DNA of 64,000 bases from Actinomyces johnsonii (GTDB lineage Bacteria; Actinomycetota; Actinomycetes; Actinomycetales; Actinomycetaceae). Shown here piece after piece: positions 1 to 8,344 of the stretch. Positions within the stretch are counted from its first letter, which is position 1, and the number at the start of each line of letters is the position of its first letter. The DNA lies in NCBI RefSeq assembly GCF_006546835.1, contig NZ_VICB01000003.1, positions 124,001-188,000 on the forward strand, written 5' to 3'. Below the pieces are notes generated by a model. That model was given only the letters and a program-made list of their open reading frames with translations, was not told the DNA's origin and did no database searches. The translations under genes were made by a program, and so were the position numbers.

Positions 1-57
1 GGTCCCCGCGCCCCGAGCAGCCGCCGGGTGGTCGCCGCCCGTGCCCGGAGACGATCT

Positions 58-85
58 CTGAGACGAAAGTCGTTTTCCGTACACT
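58..85 (+). promoter_or_regulatory. weak promoter candidate upstream of topA
   Basis: A TACACT box lies at 80-85 with TGAGAC at 59-64 as a possible -35, but the spacer is only 15 nt. The rest of 1-269 shows no coding sequence I can support. Weak evidence from sequence only. Confidence 0.25.
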
Positions 86-269
86 GCCCGGTGGGAAAAG
101 GTGGGTGGTGCGTTACAGTCGGCTGAGGGCCGGCGTGAGCCGTCTCCCTGCCCGCACACCCTCGTCGGGAGCCGAGAGCGCCCGGATCGTCCGGTCCGGC
201 CGACGTCGGAACCACCCGCACACCCGCCAGGCGCGGCCAGCCGCGCACCGTCCGTGAGGAAGGCTTTAC

Positions 270-3200
270 GTGTCCACCAAGCTCGTCATCGTGGAGTCCC
301 CCAACAAGGTGCGCTCCATCGCCGGCTACCTCGGTCCGGAGTTCGACGTCGAGGCCTCCGTGGGGCACATCCGCGACCTGCCGCAGCCCTCCGAACTGCC
401 CGCCACCATGAAGAAGGGGCCCTACGGGAAGTTCGCGGTCGACATCGAGGACGACTTCACCCCCTACTACGTCGTCAACCCTGACAAGAAGAAGACGGTC
501 GCCCAGCTCAAGAAGGCCCTCAAGGGCGCCGACGAGCTCTACCTGGCCACCGACGACGACCGCGAGGGCGAGGCCATCGCCTGGCACCTCCAGCAGGTCC
601 TCAAGCCCAAGGTGCCCGTGCGCCGCATGGTCTTCACCGAGATCACCCGAGAGGCCGTCACCCGGGCCCTGGACAACACGCGTGACCTGGACATCCACCT
701 CGTCGACGCCCAGGAGACCCGCCGCATCCTGGACCGCCTCGTGGGCTACGAGGTCAGCCCGGTGCTGTGGCGCAAGGTCCGCGCGGGCCTGTCCGCCGGG
801 CGCGTCCAGTCGGTGGCCACCCGTCTCGTCGTCGAGCGCGAGCGCGAGCGCATGGCCTTCCGCCCGGCCTCCTACTGGGGGGTGGAGGCCACCTTCTCCA
901 CCGTCCTGTCCCCGGTGGACCTCACCGCCCGCCAGGACGCCTCCTTCACCGCCCGGCTGGTCACCCTTGATGGGCGGCGCGTGGCCACCGGCCGCGATTT
1001 CAACGACGCCGGCGAGCTGCGCCCGGCCGCTGTCAAGGCCTCTGCCGTCCACCTCCACCAGGTGGGGGCCGCCGCCGTCGCCGAGGCCGTCGGTCGGGGC
1101 GAGCCTCGGGTGGCCGGCGTCGAGGACAAGCCCTACCGGCGCCGCCCGGCCGCGCCCTTCACCACCTCCACCCTCCAGCAGGAGGCCTCCCGCAAGCTGC
1201 GCATGAACCCGCGCGAGACCATGCGCGTGGCGCAGGGCCTCTACGAGAACGGCTTCATCACCTACATGCGCACCGACTCCACGGTCCTGTCCGGCCAGGC
1301 CGTGGCCGCGGCCCGCTCCCAGGTAGCCGAGCTCTACGGGACCGAATACGTCCCCGAGCGCCCCCGCGTCTACGCCTCGAAGGCCAAGGGCGCCCAGGAG
1401 GCCCACGAGGCGATCCGTCCCGCCGGCGATCACTTCCGCACCCCGGCCCAGGTCTCCGGCGAGCTGACCGGGGCGCAGTTCCGCCTCTACGAGCTCATCT
1501 GGAAGCGGACCGTGGCCTCCCAGATGGCCGACGCCGTCGGCTCGACCGCCACCGTGACCGTCGAGGTGCCCCTGACCCCTGCGGCCGGCGAGTCGCGCGA
1601 TTCCGGCCCCACCTTCTCCACTGCGGGCCTGACGGCATCGGGGACCGTCATCACTTTCCGCGGCTTCCTGGCCGCCTACGAGGAAGGCCGCGACGCCGAG
1701 CGCTACCAGGACGACTCCGGTGCGGGTGCGAAGGATGCCAAGGACGTGCGCCTGCCCGCGATGATCACCGGTCAGGAGCTGGCCGCCCTGACTGCCGAGG
1801 CCTCGGGCCACGAGACGACGCCTCCACCGCGCTACACCGAGGCCTCCCTGGTCAAGGCCCTCGAGGAACGCGAGATCGGCCGCCCCTCGACCTATGCGGC
1901 CACCATGTCCACGATCTCCGACCGCGGCTATGTCGACCACCGTGGCCAGGCCCTGGTGCCGACCTGGCTCGCCTTCGCCGTCACTCGTCTGTTGGAGGAG
2001 AACTTCACCGAGCTCGTCGACTACGACTTCACCGCCTCCATGGAACGTGATCTGGATCGGATCGCCGCCGGCGAGGAGGATCGCGTGGCCTGGCTGCGGC
2101 GCTTCTACAACGGGCAGGGCGCCTCCGACGCCGTCGCCCAGGAAATCGCCCAGGCAGCGTCCAGTGGCGAGCTCGATGCGGCCGCTGCCTCCGCCGCCGA
2201 GCTGCGCGCCCAGGGGCTCAAGGGGCTGGTGGACAACCTCGGCGAGATCGACGCCCGCGCCGTCAACTCCATCGAGATCGGCGAGGGCATCACCCTGCGG
2301 GTAGGGCGTTACGGCCCCTACCTGGAGGATGGCGAGGGCAAGCGCGCCAACGTCCCGGCCGATGTCGCCCCCGATGAGCTGACTGTGGACAAGGCCCGCG
2401 AGCTCTTCGCGCGCGCCGCCGACGACGGCCGTGAGCTGGGCGTCGACCCGGTCAGCGGTCACGTCATCATCGCCAAGGACGGCCGCTACGGCCCCTACGT
2501 CACCGAGGTCCTGCCCGAGCCCGAGGAAACGACTGAGGCCGTCCAGGCCGCCGCGGCCGGCATGGACGGGGAAACGGTCAAGGTGACCGCGAAGCCTGCC
2601 AAGACTAAGAAGACGACGAAGAAGACCGCCGGGCCCAAGCCCCGTACGGCCAGCCTCCTGCGCTCCATGGACCTGTCCACCGTGACCCTGGAACAGGCAC
2701 TGGACCTGCTGAGCCTGCCGCGCGTCGTTGGGCAGGACCCGGAGTCGGGCGCGGACATCACCGCCCAGAACGGCCGCTACGGCCCCTACCTCAAGAAGGA
2801 CACGGACTCGCGCTCTTTGGAGACCGAGGAGCAGATCTTCACTGTCACCTTGGAGCAGGCCCTGGAGCTCTTCGCCCAGCCCAAACGGCGCCGGGGGCAG
2901 TCCGCCGCCCGAGGGCCGCTGCGAGAGCTCGGCGAGGATCCGGCCACCGGCAAGCCGGTGGTCATCAAGGACGGCCGCTTCGGCCCCTACTTCACCGACG
3001 GCGAGATCAATGTGACCCTGCGCCGCGGCGACGACCCGGCCACCGTCACGCCCGAGCGAGCCTTCGAGCTGCTCGCGGAGAAGCGCGCCAAGGGACCCAC
3101 CAAGAAGCGCACCACCCGTAAGACCGCAGCCAAGAAGACCACGACCAAGAAGACCACGACCAAGAAGACCACGACCAAGAAGACGGCGGCGAAGAAGACC

Positions 3201-3275
3201 GCCACCAAGAAGACGGCGGCGAAGACCGCGACCAAGACTACGACGCGCAAGACGGCCGCCTCGAAGGAGTCGTAG
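270..3275 (+). CDS. topA: DNA topoisomerase I (type IA)
   Basis: Relaxes negatively supercoiled DNA by single-strand passage in the cytoplasm. The GTG start at 270 follows GTGAGGAAGG. The protein has 1001 residues. The N-terminal TOPRIM domain includes LATDDDREGE, and the active-site tyrosine is Tyr332 in FITYMRTDS. The C-terminus carries several GRYGPY or GRFGPY repeats (about residues 680, 735, 830 and 905), typical of actinobacterial TopA, which lacks zinc fingers. The last 60 or so residues are a Lys/Thr/Ala-rich, histone-H1-like tail, known in this phylum to aid DNA binding and processivity. In many actinobacteria topA is followed directly by tmk and holB; here a five-gene insert intervenes. 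The identification is firm. Confidence 0.97.
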   Translation: MSTKLVIVESPNKVRSIAGYLGPEFDVEASVGHIRDLPQPSELPATMKKGPYGKFAVDIEDDFTPYYVVNPDKKKTVAQLKKALKGADELYLATDDDREGEAIAWHLQQVLKPKVPVRRMVFTEITREAVTRALDNTRDLDIHLVDAQETRRILDRLVGYEVSPVLWRKVRAGLSAGRVQSVATRLVVERERERMAFRPASYWGVEATFSTVLSPVDLTARQDASFTARLVTLDGRRVATGRDFNDAGELRPAAVKASAVHLHQVGAAAVAEAVGRGEPRVAGVEDKPYRRRPAAPFTTSTLQQEASRKLRMNPRETMRVAQGLYENGFITYMRTDSTVLSGQAVAAARSQVAELYGTEYVPERPRVYASKAKGAQEAHEAIRPAGDHFRTPAQVSGELTGAQFRLYELIWKRTVASQMADAVGSTATVTVEVPLTPAAGESRDSGPTFSTAGLTASGTVITFRGFLAAYEEGRDAERYQDDSGAGAKDAKDVRLPAMITGQELAALTAEASGHETTPPPRYTEASLVKALEEREIGRPSTYAATMSTISDRGYVDHRGQALVPTWLAFAVTRLLEENFTELVDYDFTASMERDLDRIAAGEEDRVAWLRRFYNGQGASDAVAQEIAQAASSGELDAAAASAAELRAQGLKGLVDNLGEIDARAVNSIEIGEGITLRVGRYGPYLEDGEGKRANVPADVAPDELTVDKARELFARAADDGRELGVDPVSGHVIIAKDGRYGPYVTEVLPEPEETTEAVQAAAAGMDGETVKVTAKPAKTKKTTKKTAGPKPRTASLLRSMDLSTVTLEQALDLLSLPRVVGQDPESGADITAQNGRYGPYLKKDTDSRSLETEEQIFTVTLEQALELFAQPKRRRGQSAARGPLRELGEDPATGKPVVIKDGRFGPYFTDGEINVTLRRGDDPATVTPERAFELLAEKRAKGPTKKRTTRKTAAKKTTTKKTTTKKTTTKKTAAKKTATKKTAAKTATKTTTRKTAASKES
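3132..3176 (+). repeat. 15-bp tandem repeat in the topA tail
   Basis: Three perfect copies of AAGAAGACCACGACC run in frame, each encoding KKTTT, with degenerate copies continuing to about 3250. They encode the basic tail and could vary in copy number by slippage. Confidence 0.85.
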
Positions 3276-3311
3276 CCGGACGGCGGCCGCGCCTTCGGAC
3301 GGACGGTCCAT

Positions 3312-3340
3312 CCCTTCCCCGCCGGCTCGGCGGGGAAGGG
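3312..3340 (+). terminator. hairpin after topA
   Basis: A perfect 13-bp GC-rich stem (CCCTTCCCCGCCG and its complement) surrounds a GCT loop 36 nt after the topA stop. No T-run follows, so it may end transcription weakly or only protect the mRNA. Confidence 0.6.
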
Positions 3341-3412
3341 GAGAGATCCTCGGCGCGAGTACGGGCGGCCGTGCGGCGGTGTTTTTGTTCCGTGAGCATC
3401 ATCGCGGCACCG

Positions 3413-3466
3413 GTCGCAGTTCTGCGACAGATCGGCGACGGGGAGGGGACAACTGGCCGGTATTGT
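3413..3466 (+). promoter_or_regulatory. inverted-repeat operator and promoter of the lipoprotein/two-component genes
   Basis: The inverted repeat GTCGCAG-TT-CTGCGAC occupies 3413-3428. A -10-like TATTGT lies at 3461-3466, 40.5 nt from the repeat centre. The same repeat at the same distance from a -10 occurs upstream of the OmpA-domain lipoprotein gene at 6260. The stretch between (GGGGACAAC, CCGG) is also partly shared. I infer one regulator for both promoters, most simply the neighbouring response regulator. Confidence 0.65.
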
Positions 3467-3510
3467 ATTTCGCGTAAAACTCCCCATGTGATTCCTGAGA
3501 GGAACCCGTT

Positions 3511-4116
3511 ATGCGTCTGCCCAAGATCGTTCTTGCCGGTACCGCCGCCCTGGCCCTGTCCCTGAGCCTGGGGGCCTGTTCGCTGTCCATCAACGGCTCC
3601 GGCTCGGGCGACTCCGCCTCGTCGGCCGCGACCCAGGCCGGGCAGAACGAGCAGAGTGAAACCAAGGGCGCCGACTCCCAGGGCTCGGCGAAGACGGACT
3701 CCCAGTCCTCTTCGAGCGGGTCTGCGAACTCCTCGGCCGGCTCCGACGGCAAGGACAATGACAAGGACGATGACAAGGACGGCGACGACGCCCCCATCAC
3801 GGACGCCACCTGGAAGGACATTCAGAGCAAGGGGCAGCGTACGGAGGTCTCCGGCTCCTACGCCGTCCAGGGATCCGGAACGACGCTCAACCTGGTCGGC
3901 GACCTCGACACGCTCACGGTCCAGGGCTCCGACGTCAAGATCGCCGCTGAGGATGTCGACACCCTCACCGTCCAGGGCTCCAACGTCACCGTCTACGCCC
4001 GCGACATCGACCACCTCAACATCATGGGCTCGGACGTCACCGTCCACTGGCTGGGCGACGACCCGACGATCCAGGACACCGGCGCCAACAACACCACCGG
4101 GAAGCTCTCCCAGTGA
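3511..4116 (+). CDS. DUF3060 lipoprotein
   Basis: A 201-residue predicted lipoprotein. The signal peptide ends in LSLGAC (lipobox), so the mature protein starts CSLSING. A Ser/Asp/Lys-rich disordered linker (about residues 30-90) holds the folded part away from the membrane. The C-terminal 100 residues are a DUF3060 domain with repeated 'LTVQGSxV' strands (TLTVQGSDVKIAAEDVDTL), which suggests a short beta-solenoid. The ATG follows GAGAGGAAC. It is the first gene before a response regulator (7-nt gap) and a histidine kinase, so it may be the sensed component or a cofactor of that system. No molecular function is known for DUF3060. Confidence 0.85.
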   Translation: MRLPKIVLAGTAALALSLSLGACSLSINGSGSGDSASSAATQAGQNEQSETKGADSQGSAKTDSQSSSSGSANSSAGSDGKDNDKDDDKDGDDAPITDATWKDIQSKGQRTEVSGSYAVQGSGTTLNLVGDLDTLTVQGSDVKIAAEDVDTLTVQGSNVTVYARDIDHLNIMGSDVTVHWLGDDPTIQDTGANNTTGKLSQ

Positions 4117-4123
4117 GCCTGCC

Positions 4124-4852
4124 GTGACCCAGCCCGCTGCTCCGGCCCCGTCCGCCACCGTCCTGCTCGTCGACGACGAGGCCCCCATCCGCCGTTCGCT
4201 GGGCCCCTACCTGGAGCGCAGCGGGCACCGGGTCCTGCTCGCCTCGGACGGGATGGAGGCGTTGGACCTCCTGGCCTCCTACCAGGTGGACATCATCGTC
4301 ACCGACGTCCTCATGCCCAGGATGGATGGTCGTGAGCTGGTGCGGCGGGTGAGGGCCGGCGGGGCCTGGACCCCCATCATCCTGCTCACCCAGGTCAACG
4401 CCTCCTACGAGCGGGTCTCGGCCCTCGATGACGGTGCCGACGACTACCTGTCCAAGCCCTTCGATCCCGCTGAGCTGGCCTCCCGGATCCGTGCCGTTCT
4501 GCGCCGTACCCGGGGGATGGCCCAGCCGCTGACCTCGGCCCCGAGACTGGTGGCGGGCGACCTGGTCCTGGAACGGACCTCGCGGCGGGTCACCCTGGCC
4601 GGGCGCGAGGTGGCTCTCACCCCGAAGGCCACCGTGCTCCTGGACTACCTCATGAGCCACCCAGGTGAGCTCCATACGCGTGATGACCTGCTGGCTTCCT
4701 TGTGGGGCATCGACTTCGCCACCTCCACGCGCGCCGTCGACCACCGCATCCGCGAGATTCGCCAGGCTCTGGGCGATGCCGCCGCCAACCCCGTCTACAT
4801 CGAGACGGTCCCCTCCGTCGGCTACCGCTTCCGGGCCGGGGTCCGGGCATGA
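4124..4852 (+). CDS. OmpR-family response regulator
   Basis: A 242-residue DNA-binding response regulator. The receiver domain (about residues 14-125) shows the acidic pair in LLVDDEAP, the phospho-acceptor Asp61 in IVTDVLMPRMDG and the conserved Lys in YLSKPFD. A Trans_reg_C winged helix follows (about 145-240; VDHRIREIRQALGD, YIETVPSVGYRFR). I chose GTG 4124 because it lies 7 nt after the lipoprotein stop and fits the start of the receiver fold; the reading frame stays open upstream but only as a shadow. The stop overlaps the kinase start in ATGA, so both are co-translated. It probably regulates the operators at 3413 and 6195 (inference). Confidence 0.92.
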   Translation: MTQPAAPAPSATVLLVDDEAPIRRSLGPYLERSGHRVLLASDGMEALDLLASYQVDIIVTDVLMPRMDGRELVRRVRAGGAWTPIILLTQVNASYERVSALDDGADDYLSKPFDPAELASRIRAVLRRTRGMAQPLTSAPRLVAGDLVLERTSRRVTLAGREVALTPKATVLLDYLMSHPGELHTRDDLLASLWGIDFATSTRAVDHRIREIRQALGDAAANPVYIETVPSVGYRFRAGVRA

Positions 4853-6132
4853 GCCAGGCGCCATCAGGGCCGCCGGCGCCCGGCATGCCGCCGTCGGTTC
4901 CGCCTCAGGCTCCCCCTCAGGACGGCCGCACCAAGTACCTACCGCCGACAGTGGACCTCGGTGGACCCCGGACCGTTGAGATCGGCCGGCCCCTGGTGGA
5001 CGCGCCGCATCCCCCTGCCCAGCGGCCGCCGGTTTCTCCGCCGACGGCCCAACCGACGGCCGTCCAGCCACCGGCCGCTCCGCCTACGATCACCCAGTCA
5101 ACGATAGGGCGCTTGACGATGGGGGCCGGCCGAGTCGTGGAGCCGCCCTCCGGTCCCACCCCCGAGGCGGCCCCGGTCGATCCGGCCTCCGGGACGGAGA
5201 GCTCCTCCGGCAGGGCGTGGATCGGGTGGGCGCTCGCGATCCTCGTCATCATCGGCGCGGCGGCACTCGCCTACGCCGTCTACGGTCTGGCTCCCCTGTT
5301 CATCATGACGACCGTGCCGCTCGTCGTAGCGGAGGCCGGCGCCGTGCTGGTACTGCTGGCGCTGCTCATCGCCGTGGGACGACGCCGAGAGAAGCGGGCG
5401 GTCGAGAGGGCCCGCCGCGAGGCCCAGCGGGAGGCCTGGGCTCGTCACCAGCAGTTCCTGCGCCGGTTGGACCACGAGCTGAAGAACCCGCTGACGGCGG
5501 TGCGCGCCGCCGTCGCCGACCTGCCGCAGGCCCACCCCCGGGAGTGGCAGACCCGAGTTGATGTCGTCGACGCTCAGGCCCGCAGGATGGGCCGCCTGGT
5601 GACGGATCTGCGCAAGCTGGCCGACTTGGAGACGGCCGCATTGTCATTGGAGGACGTCGATATCGCCGAGACGGTCCAAGACGCCGCCCAAGCGGTCAGC
5701 GAGGAGGGCGCCGCCCGTGAGGGGGCGCCCCGGATTCGCCTGGATCTGCCTCAGGTGCCGTGGCCGCTGTCGCATGTGTGCGGCGACGGCGACCTGCTGT
5801 ACTCGGCCATCTACAACGTCATCTCGAACGCCTCGAAGTACACCGGCCCGGGCGGGACTGTGGAGGTGCGCGGCCGGGAGGAGTCCGGCACCATCACTAT
5901 CGAGGTGGCCGACACCGGGATCGGGGTGCCGCAGGCCGACCTGCCGGCGGTGTGGAGCGAGCTGGCGCGCGCCGGCAATGCTCGGGGACTGCCGGGCTCG
6001 GGACTCGGATTGGCGCTCGTGGCGACGATCGTGCGCCGCCACGGCGGCAGTGTGCGCATGGCCTCCCGCGAGGGCGTGGGGACCCGGGTGTGGCTGAGCC
6101 TGCCCGTGGCCGGACCGAAGAGTGCGGCTTGA
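4849..6132 (+). CDS. sensor histidine kinase
   Basis: A 427-residue membrane kinase partnered with the response regulator (ATGA overlap). Residues 1-115 are Pro-rich and disordered (cytoplasmic). Two membrane helices follow (about 123-145 and 150-180) with almost no extracellular loop, so the sensor may detect a membrane protein or lipid rather than a soluble ligand. HisKA has His209 in FLRRLDHELKNPLTA. The ATPase domain has the N box NVISNASKY, G1 DTGIGVP and G2 GSGLGLALV. The small sensor part and the flanking lipoprotein genes suggest signal input through the lipoproteins (inference). Confidence 0.92.
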   Translation: MSQAPSGPPAPGMPPSVPPQAPPQDGRTKYLPPTVDLGGPRTVEIGRPLVDAPHPPAQRPPVSPPTAQPTAVQPPAAPPTITQSTIGRLTMGAGRVVEPPSGPTPEAAPVDPASGTESSSGRAWIGWALAILVIIGAAALAYAVYGLAPLFIMTTVPLVVAEAGAVLVLLALLIAVGRRREKRAVERARREAQREAWARHQQFLRRLDHELKNPLTAVRAAVADLPQAHPREWQTRVDVVDAQARRMGRLVTDLRKLADLETAALSLEDVDIAETVQDAAQAVSEEGAAREGAPRIRLDLPQVPWPLSHVCGDGDLLYSAIYNVISNASKYTGPGGTVEVRGREESGTITIEVADTGIGVPQADLPAVWSELARAGNARGLPGSGLGLALVATIVRRHGGSVRMASREGVGTRVWLSLPVAGPKSAA

Positions 6133-6194
6133 GAGCCTCCGCCCGCTCGGCGGCTGCGGAAGAGGATGCGCAAGGCCCGGCCGACTGGGCGAGG

Positions 6195-6252
6195 CCCTGT
6201 CGCAGGACTGCGACAGGGCGGGGACCGGGCGGCGACAACGCGCCGGTAACGT
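6195..6252 (+). promoter_or_regulatory. second copy of the inverted-repeat operator with promoter
   Basis: CCCTGTCGCAG-GA-CTGCGACAGGG (6195-6218) is a perfect 11-bp-arm inverted repeat that contains the core found at 3413-3428. The -10-like TAACGT is at 6247-6252, again 40.5 nt from the repeat centre. The ATG at 6260 lies 7 nt after the -10, so the mRNA is probably leaderless. Confidence 0.65.
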
Positions 6253-6259
6253 TCTGTTC

Positions 6260-7504
6260 ATGACCAAAGCACTCATCTCCCTGCCCTCCCTCGCCCTCGT
6301 CACCGCTCTCGCGCTGAGCGGTTGCTCCCTGACCATCGGAGGGGACTCCTCGTCGCAGCCCCAGAGCCAGGAGGCTCAGACGAGCTCGGACTCCGGCAGC
6401 GCCGCGGGAAGCGCCAAGGGCACTTCCTCCGCCCGGGCGACGGGAACGGCCGCAGCCACGGGCAAAGCGGTGGCCGGTTACGAGCCCGGCCAGATCCCCC
6501 CGATCCCTATGTTCGAGCTGCCCGATCTCAGCCTGCTCACCCAGTCCACCGGCGCCTTCACCCCGGACCTCACCCGCACCATCACCTCCCAGCCCGGCGT
6601 CACCGTCAGGCCCGCCCGCTGCGACGCGAGCGGCTCGCTCGTCTCCGGCTCCACGGTCCTCGGTGGCGACGGTTCCATGAGTACGAGCTCAGGAGCGACC
6701 TCGGTTACCAACAATGGTGATGGGTCGGGAACTTACAGCGATGGCAAAGTCTCCATCGTCAATAATGGTGACGGGTCGGGAACCTATAGCGATGGCAAAG
6801 TCTCCATCGTCGTCAACGGTGACGGGTCGGGAACCTACAGTGATGACCACCTCTCCGTCGTCGTCAACGGTGACGGGTCGGGAACCTACACCGACTCCGC
6901 CACGGGGGAGTCCATTGTCATCAATGGCGATGGCTCGGGAACCTACAGCCACGGCAAGATCTCCATCGTCAACAATGGTGACGGGTCGGGAACCTACAGC
7001 GATGACAAGGTCTCCATCGTCAACGACGGCACGGGCAGCGCCACCGTCGACGGCGCCACGGTCTCGGCCAAGCCTGTCCCCAAGGCCGGCAAGGTCGGCA
7101 CCTTCCCCTCCATCGACGCCGCCAAGCCGGTGCAGTCCTGCGGGACGGTCATCACCCTGGAGGACAGCGTCCTGTTCGACTTCGGCTCATCCGGCCTGCG
7201 CTCCGAGGCCTCGACCACCTTGAGCAACCTGGCCACCGTGCTCAAGGATTCCAAGGCTCCCAAGGTCCAGGTTCAGGGGCACACCGACTCCATCTCCGAC
7301 GACGCCTCCAACCAGACCCTCTCCGAGCAACGGGCCAAAGCGGTGACCGACGCACTCACTTCCAACGGTGTCACCGCCACGATCGAGTCCGTCGGGTACG
7401 GGGAGACCCGGCCCGTGGCCCCCAACGAGAACTCCGACGGCTCCGACAACCCGGCAGGGCGCCGCCTCAACCGTCGCGTCGAGATCTTCGTGCCGACCTT
7501 CTGA
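6260..7504 (+). CDS. lipoprotein with GDGSGTYS repeats and C-terminal OmpA domain
   Basis: A 414-residue predicted lipoprotein; the lipobox LALSGC gives a mature start of CSLTIGG, close to that of both DUF3060 lipoproteins nearby. After a Ser/Ala-rich linker comes a region with one Cys (ARCDASGS), then about six repeats of N-G-D-G-S-G-T-Y-S-D-x-K-V-S-I-V (residues 151-260). The last 120 residues are an OmpA-C-like domain (LFDFGSSGL; GHTDSISDDASNQTLSEQRA; AGRRLNRRVEIFV) that keeps the Asp and Arg used by this family to hold peptidoglycan. It could tether the lipid-anchored protein to the wall. The start at 6260 fits the lipobox; upstream in-frame codons overlap the kinase gene. Confidence 0.88.
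   Translation: MTKALISLPSLALVTALALSGCSLTIGGDSSSQPQSQEAQTSSDSGSAAGSAKGTSSARATGTAAATGKAVAGYEPGQIPPIPMFELPDLSLLTQSTGAFTPDLTRTITSQPGVTVRPARCDASGSLVSGSTVLGGDGSMSTSSGATSVTNNGDGSGTYSDGKVSIVNNGDGSGTYSDGKVSIVVNGDGSGTYSDDHLSVVVNGDGSGTYTDSATGESIVINGDGSGTYSHGKISIVNNGDGSGTYSDDKVSIVNDGTGSATVDGATVSAKPVPKAGKVGTFPSIDAAKPVQSCGTVITLEDSVLFDFGSSGLRSEASTTLSNLATVLKDSKAPKVQVQGHTDSISDDASNQTLSEQRAKAVTDALTSNGVTATIESVGYGETRPVAPNENSDGSDNPAGRRLNRRVEIFVPTF
6710..7040 (+). repeat. in-frame repeat array of about 50 bp units
   Basis: Six full and one degenerate unit encode NGDGSGTYSDGKVSIV-like motifs; one unit is lengthened (TDSATGESIV). The DNA of neighbouring units is nearly identical, for example GGTGACGGGTCGGGAACCTA recurs. 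The Asp/Gly pattern resembles extracellular calcium-binding or beta-strand repeats, but no ligand can be assigned. Confidence 0.85.
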
Positions 7505-7573
7505 GCCCTCTGACAATCCGGCCGTGCCGAGCCACTGCCCACCAGCCCCCACCACTCAACACCGGAGAGAACC

Positions 7574-8239
7574 ATGTCCCCGACCACTCGTCCCCTCAAC
7601 CCCCGCCGTACAGCCGCCGTCATCCTCATGACCCTGTCACTGGCCGGTGTCAGCGCCTGCTCCGTCTCCATCGGCGGCGCCGACCAGGGTGCCGCCACCA
7701 CGGCCGCTCAGGAGCCCTCCTCACCCGAGAAGCCCGCGGCAACGTCCCAGCCCCCGACAGCGACGGAGGGCTCCCAAGCCCCCCAAACGCAGGCGCCCGC
7801 CCCGAGTACCCAGGAGCAGTCCACGCCGGCTGCCTCGGCCGGCGCCAGCGTCCCCGGAACCGGCGCCCAGCCCGCGACCGGTGATCGCCCCGGCGCCCAG
7901 GCGACCATCACCGACAGTGAGTGGCTGAGCGACCTCGAGAGCGTGGACCGGACCATCTCGGCAACACCGACCATGCTCTTGGACAAGGGGAATGACGATG
8001 TCCGCATCGAGGGGGACGTGGAGAGTCTCAGTGTCTCCGCGAGCAACGCGAGGGTCTTCGTCGACTACGTCGGCCTGCTGACTATTTCCGGCGGCAATGT
8101 CACCGTCTACGTCAAGGACGTTGACCGCGTCGTCATCAAGGGAACCAACGTGGAGGTGGTCTGGGCCGGCAACACTCCGAAAGTGGAGGACTTCGGCCAC
8201 AACACTGAGACCCGCCAGCAGGGCGCTAAGAGCAGCTGA
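7574..8239 (+). CDS. second DUF3060 lipoprotein
   Basis: A 221-residue predicted lipoprotein with lipobox AGVSAC and mature start CSVSIGG. A Pro/Ser/Thr/Gln-rich linker spans about residues 38-115. The C-terminal domain (DVRIEGDVESLSVSASNAR, ISGGNVTVYVKDVDRVVIKG) is a DUF3060 solenoid similar to the protein at 3511. The start has GGAGAG 9 nt upstream. It lies 69 nt after the OmpA-domain gene with no separate operator seen, so it is likely transcribed from 6247. Function unknown; context ties it to the two-component system. Confidence 0.84.
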   Translation: MSPTTRPLNPRRTAAVILMTLSLAGVSACSVSIGGADQGAATTAAQEPSSPEKPAATSQPPTATEGSQAPQTQAPAPSTQEQSTPAASAGASVPGTGAQPATGDRPGAQATITDSEWLSDLESVDRTISATPTMLLDKGNDDVRIEGDVESLSVSASNARVFVDYVGLLTISGGNVTVYVKDVDRVVIKGTNVEVVWAGNTPKVEDFGHNTETRQQGAKSS

Positions 8240-8344
8240 CCGAGACCGCTCGGGAGATCTGACTGAGACTGACTACGCCCGCTTCATCCGGTGGCCCGCC
8301 TGGCTCTTGAGCCCGGCGGGCCGCACGGCCGCTACGCTGGTCGG

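Noticed and set aside
6710-7040. Direct repeats that could be read as a CRISPR-like array
   Set aside because: The units are in frame, lack unique spacers and encode a regular protein repeat.
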